From Cyclina sinensis (taxonomy: Eukaryota > Mollusca > Bivalvia > Venerida > Veneridae), in contig JAAONU010000016.1 in NCBI GenBank assembly GCA_012932295.1, forward strand, positions 28,891,290 through 28,955,289: a DNA stretch of 64,000 nucleotides, read 5' to 3'. Below, piece after piece: positions 62,839 to 64,000 of the stretch. Below the pieces are notes generated by a model. The model saw nothing but the letters and a program-made list of their open reading frames with translations, did no database searches and was not told the DNA's origin. Within the stretch, counting starts at the first letter, position 1; the number at the start of each line of letters is the position of its first letter. The position numbers were made by a program, and so were the translations under genes.

Positions 62839-62999
62839 GTGAGTAATCTTTTTTTTTTTCATTCTCACTAGTGGTTTAACCATTGAATTTTAATGAACTT
62901 GTCTCTTGTTTCATTGCAGCTGCCATCATTTTGTATTGACCTCATATAAAATATTTATCTCAAGTTTTCCCTCTTTCCCTCATTGTAATTTTTTAAATA

Positions 63000-63360
63000 G
63001 CTGAACTAAGTCACACTTATAATGAGACCACTTTTATTTTATAGACACACACACTCTACAGGTCACATTTAAGTTCCAATCATTCTAAAAATTGGTCAAG
63101 ATCTTTATCGCAAGATCAGGTTCGAAACTGGGTTAAAATCTAGGACACCAGGTGAAAACAAAGTAAAAGTTTGTTAAAACTCTACAGATTACATTTCTTA
63201 TCACCTATTAATGAAAGTTGCTCATAATCTTTGCTTCAATGATATCTCTGACAAGGTTGAAACTGGTTCATTTAGGTTCAGAAACTAGGTCACCAGGCCA
63301 GATCTAAAGAAAACCTTGTTAACACACAACAGACCTTATTTTTGTCAGGTGCATGACTTT
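63000..63360 (+). repeat. Worn class I core fragment
   Basis: ACTCTACAGGTCACATTTAAG, CAAGATCAGGTTCGAAACTGG and AACTAGGTCACCAGGCCAG resemble the 110-bp units at 24305-25893 without the terminal hairpins. From 63361 to the window end I see only AT-rich intron. Confidence 0.55.
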
Positions 63361-64000
63361 TAAACTTTGTAGTAAATTGATTTAGTAAATTGATTTGAAA
63401 CTTAAAATACAGACAGGTAGCAACTACAAATAAAGGGAATTGCTCATGAATCATAACTCCATTATTAAAAGAGTACCGAAAGTAATAAAAATTCTATTAA
63501 AATTTTTAAATATCTTGAGAAGTTATTTCATATTCAAAAATTGAAAAGGACATCTTCAGCCTGCAAATGCATTTAAAATGATTTTTTCAAGTCAAAATTT
63601 GGCTTTACATCCGATTAATGAGCAGTGGGATTGTTGCAGAAAAACACAACAAGATTAACCAAGACTCTCATTTCGTGACATCATAGTTTCCCATCCCAGG
63701 TAATGGCGATAGTATAATTTCAACCTTTCGAAAGTGCACGATCTGCCTTCCTATTATTTGAAAAAAATTAACGCATAGCTTATAAAGAAAATGAAAGGTG
63801 CTGCAAATATTCAAATTGATTGCATCCTGCTCTCGTGCTTCGTATGTAACTAGAGATATTTTGATAACAAATATTTCTGCGTTCATCCTGATTAAGGCTG
63901 GCTGTCAATGGTTTTTTTCATACAAAACATAACGCGACTTTGACTTAAAGGTCTTTTTTTCATTATATTTGATTAATTTTTTTTAATTTGAAGTAATTTA

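Overview
The window is eukaryotic. It is AT-rich and dominated by introns, with short exons that join only through GT-AG (once GC-AG) splicing, and about half of the intron DNA is recognisable repeat. Several repeat families begin with a hairpin and a CCGT microsatellite, continue as tandem units of about 100-170 bp, and end in TTCTTGTT or CTCTTGTT. Together with tRNA-type SINEs, LINE relics and small DNA transposons, they point to a bivalve mollusc, possibly a venerid clam. The organism is inferred; nothing in the sequence names it.

One very large gene on the + strand runs through the window. I assembled 44 internal exons (1839 to 62838, 6,225 coding bases, 2,075 codons) that read without a stop. 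Neither start codon, signal peptide nor terminal exon is inside, so the gene is open at both ends. The exons group into 22 modules, each beginning and ending in phase 1: A1-B1-A2-A3-A4-A5-A6-A7-A8-A9-WAP1-B2-WAP2-A10-WAP3-B3-A11-A12-A13-DOMON-A14-A15. A is a six-cysteine, two-exon module that I do not recognise. Its signature is C-x8-C with a phase-2 intron in the codon right after the first of these cysteines (14 of 15 copies match exactly; A4 has a longer spacer). B is a SEA-like module carrying an R-X-K-R furin-type site. WAP is the whey acidic protein four-disulfide core. DOMON is an Ig-like heme- or sugar-binding domain. Many N-X-S/T sites and the disulfide-rich modules indicate an extracellular, glycosylated protein. 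Its function is unknown; WAP domains often inhibit proteases, and the B modules may be cut by furin.

Layout: 1-1838 is upstream intron with hairpin-ended repeats. 1839-11737 holds A1, B1, A2 and A3, with a 46-bp minisatellite. 11738-22729 holds A4 between large repeats, including a 1.7-kb element with TAA target duplications and a 2.8-kb satellite-filled repeat. 22730-33713 holds A5-A9, including a 60-bp minisatellite that has copied the splice donor of exon 16 about twenty times. 34348-44594 holds the WAP and B modules with A10. 47248-54577 holds A11-A13 and DOMON. 57879-62838 holds A14-A15. The remainder, to 64000, is intron. No second protein-coding host gene was found on either strand. 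The other open frames belong to repeats, minisatellites or transposon relics.
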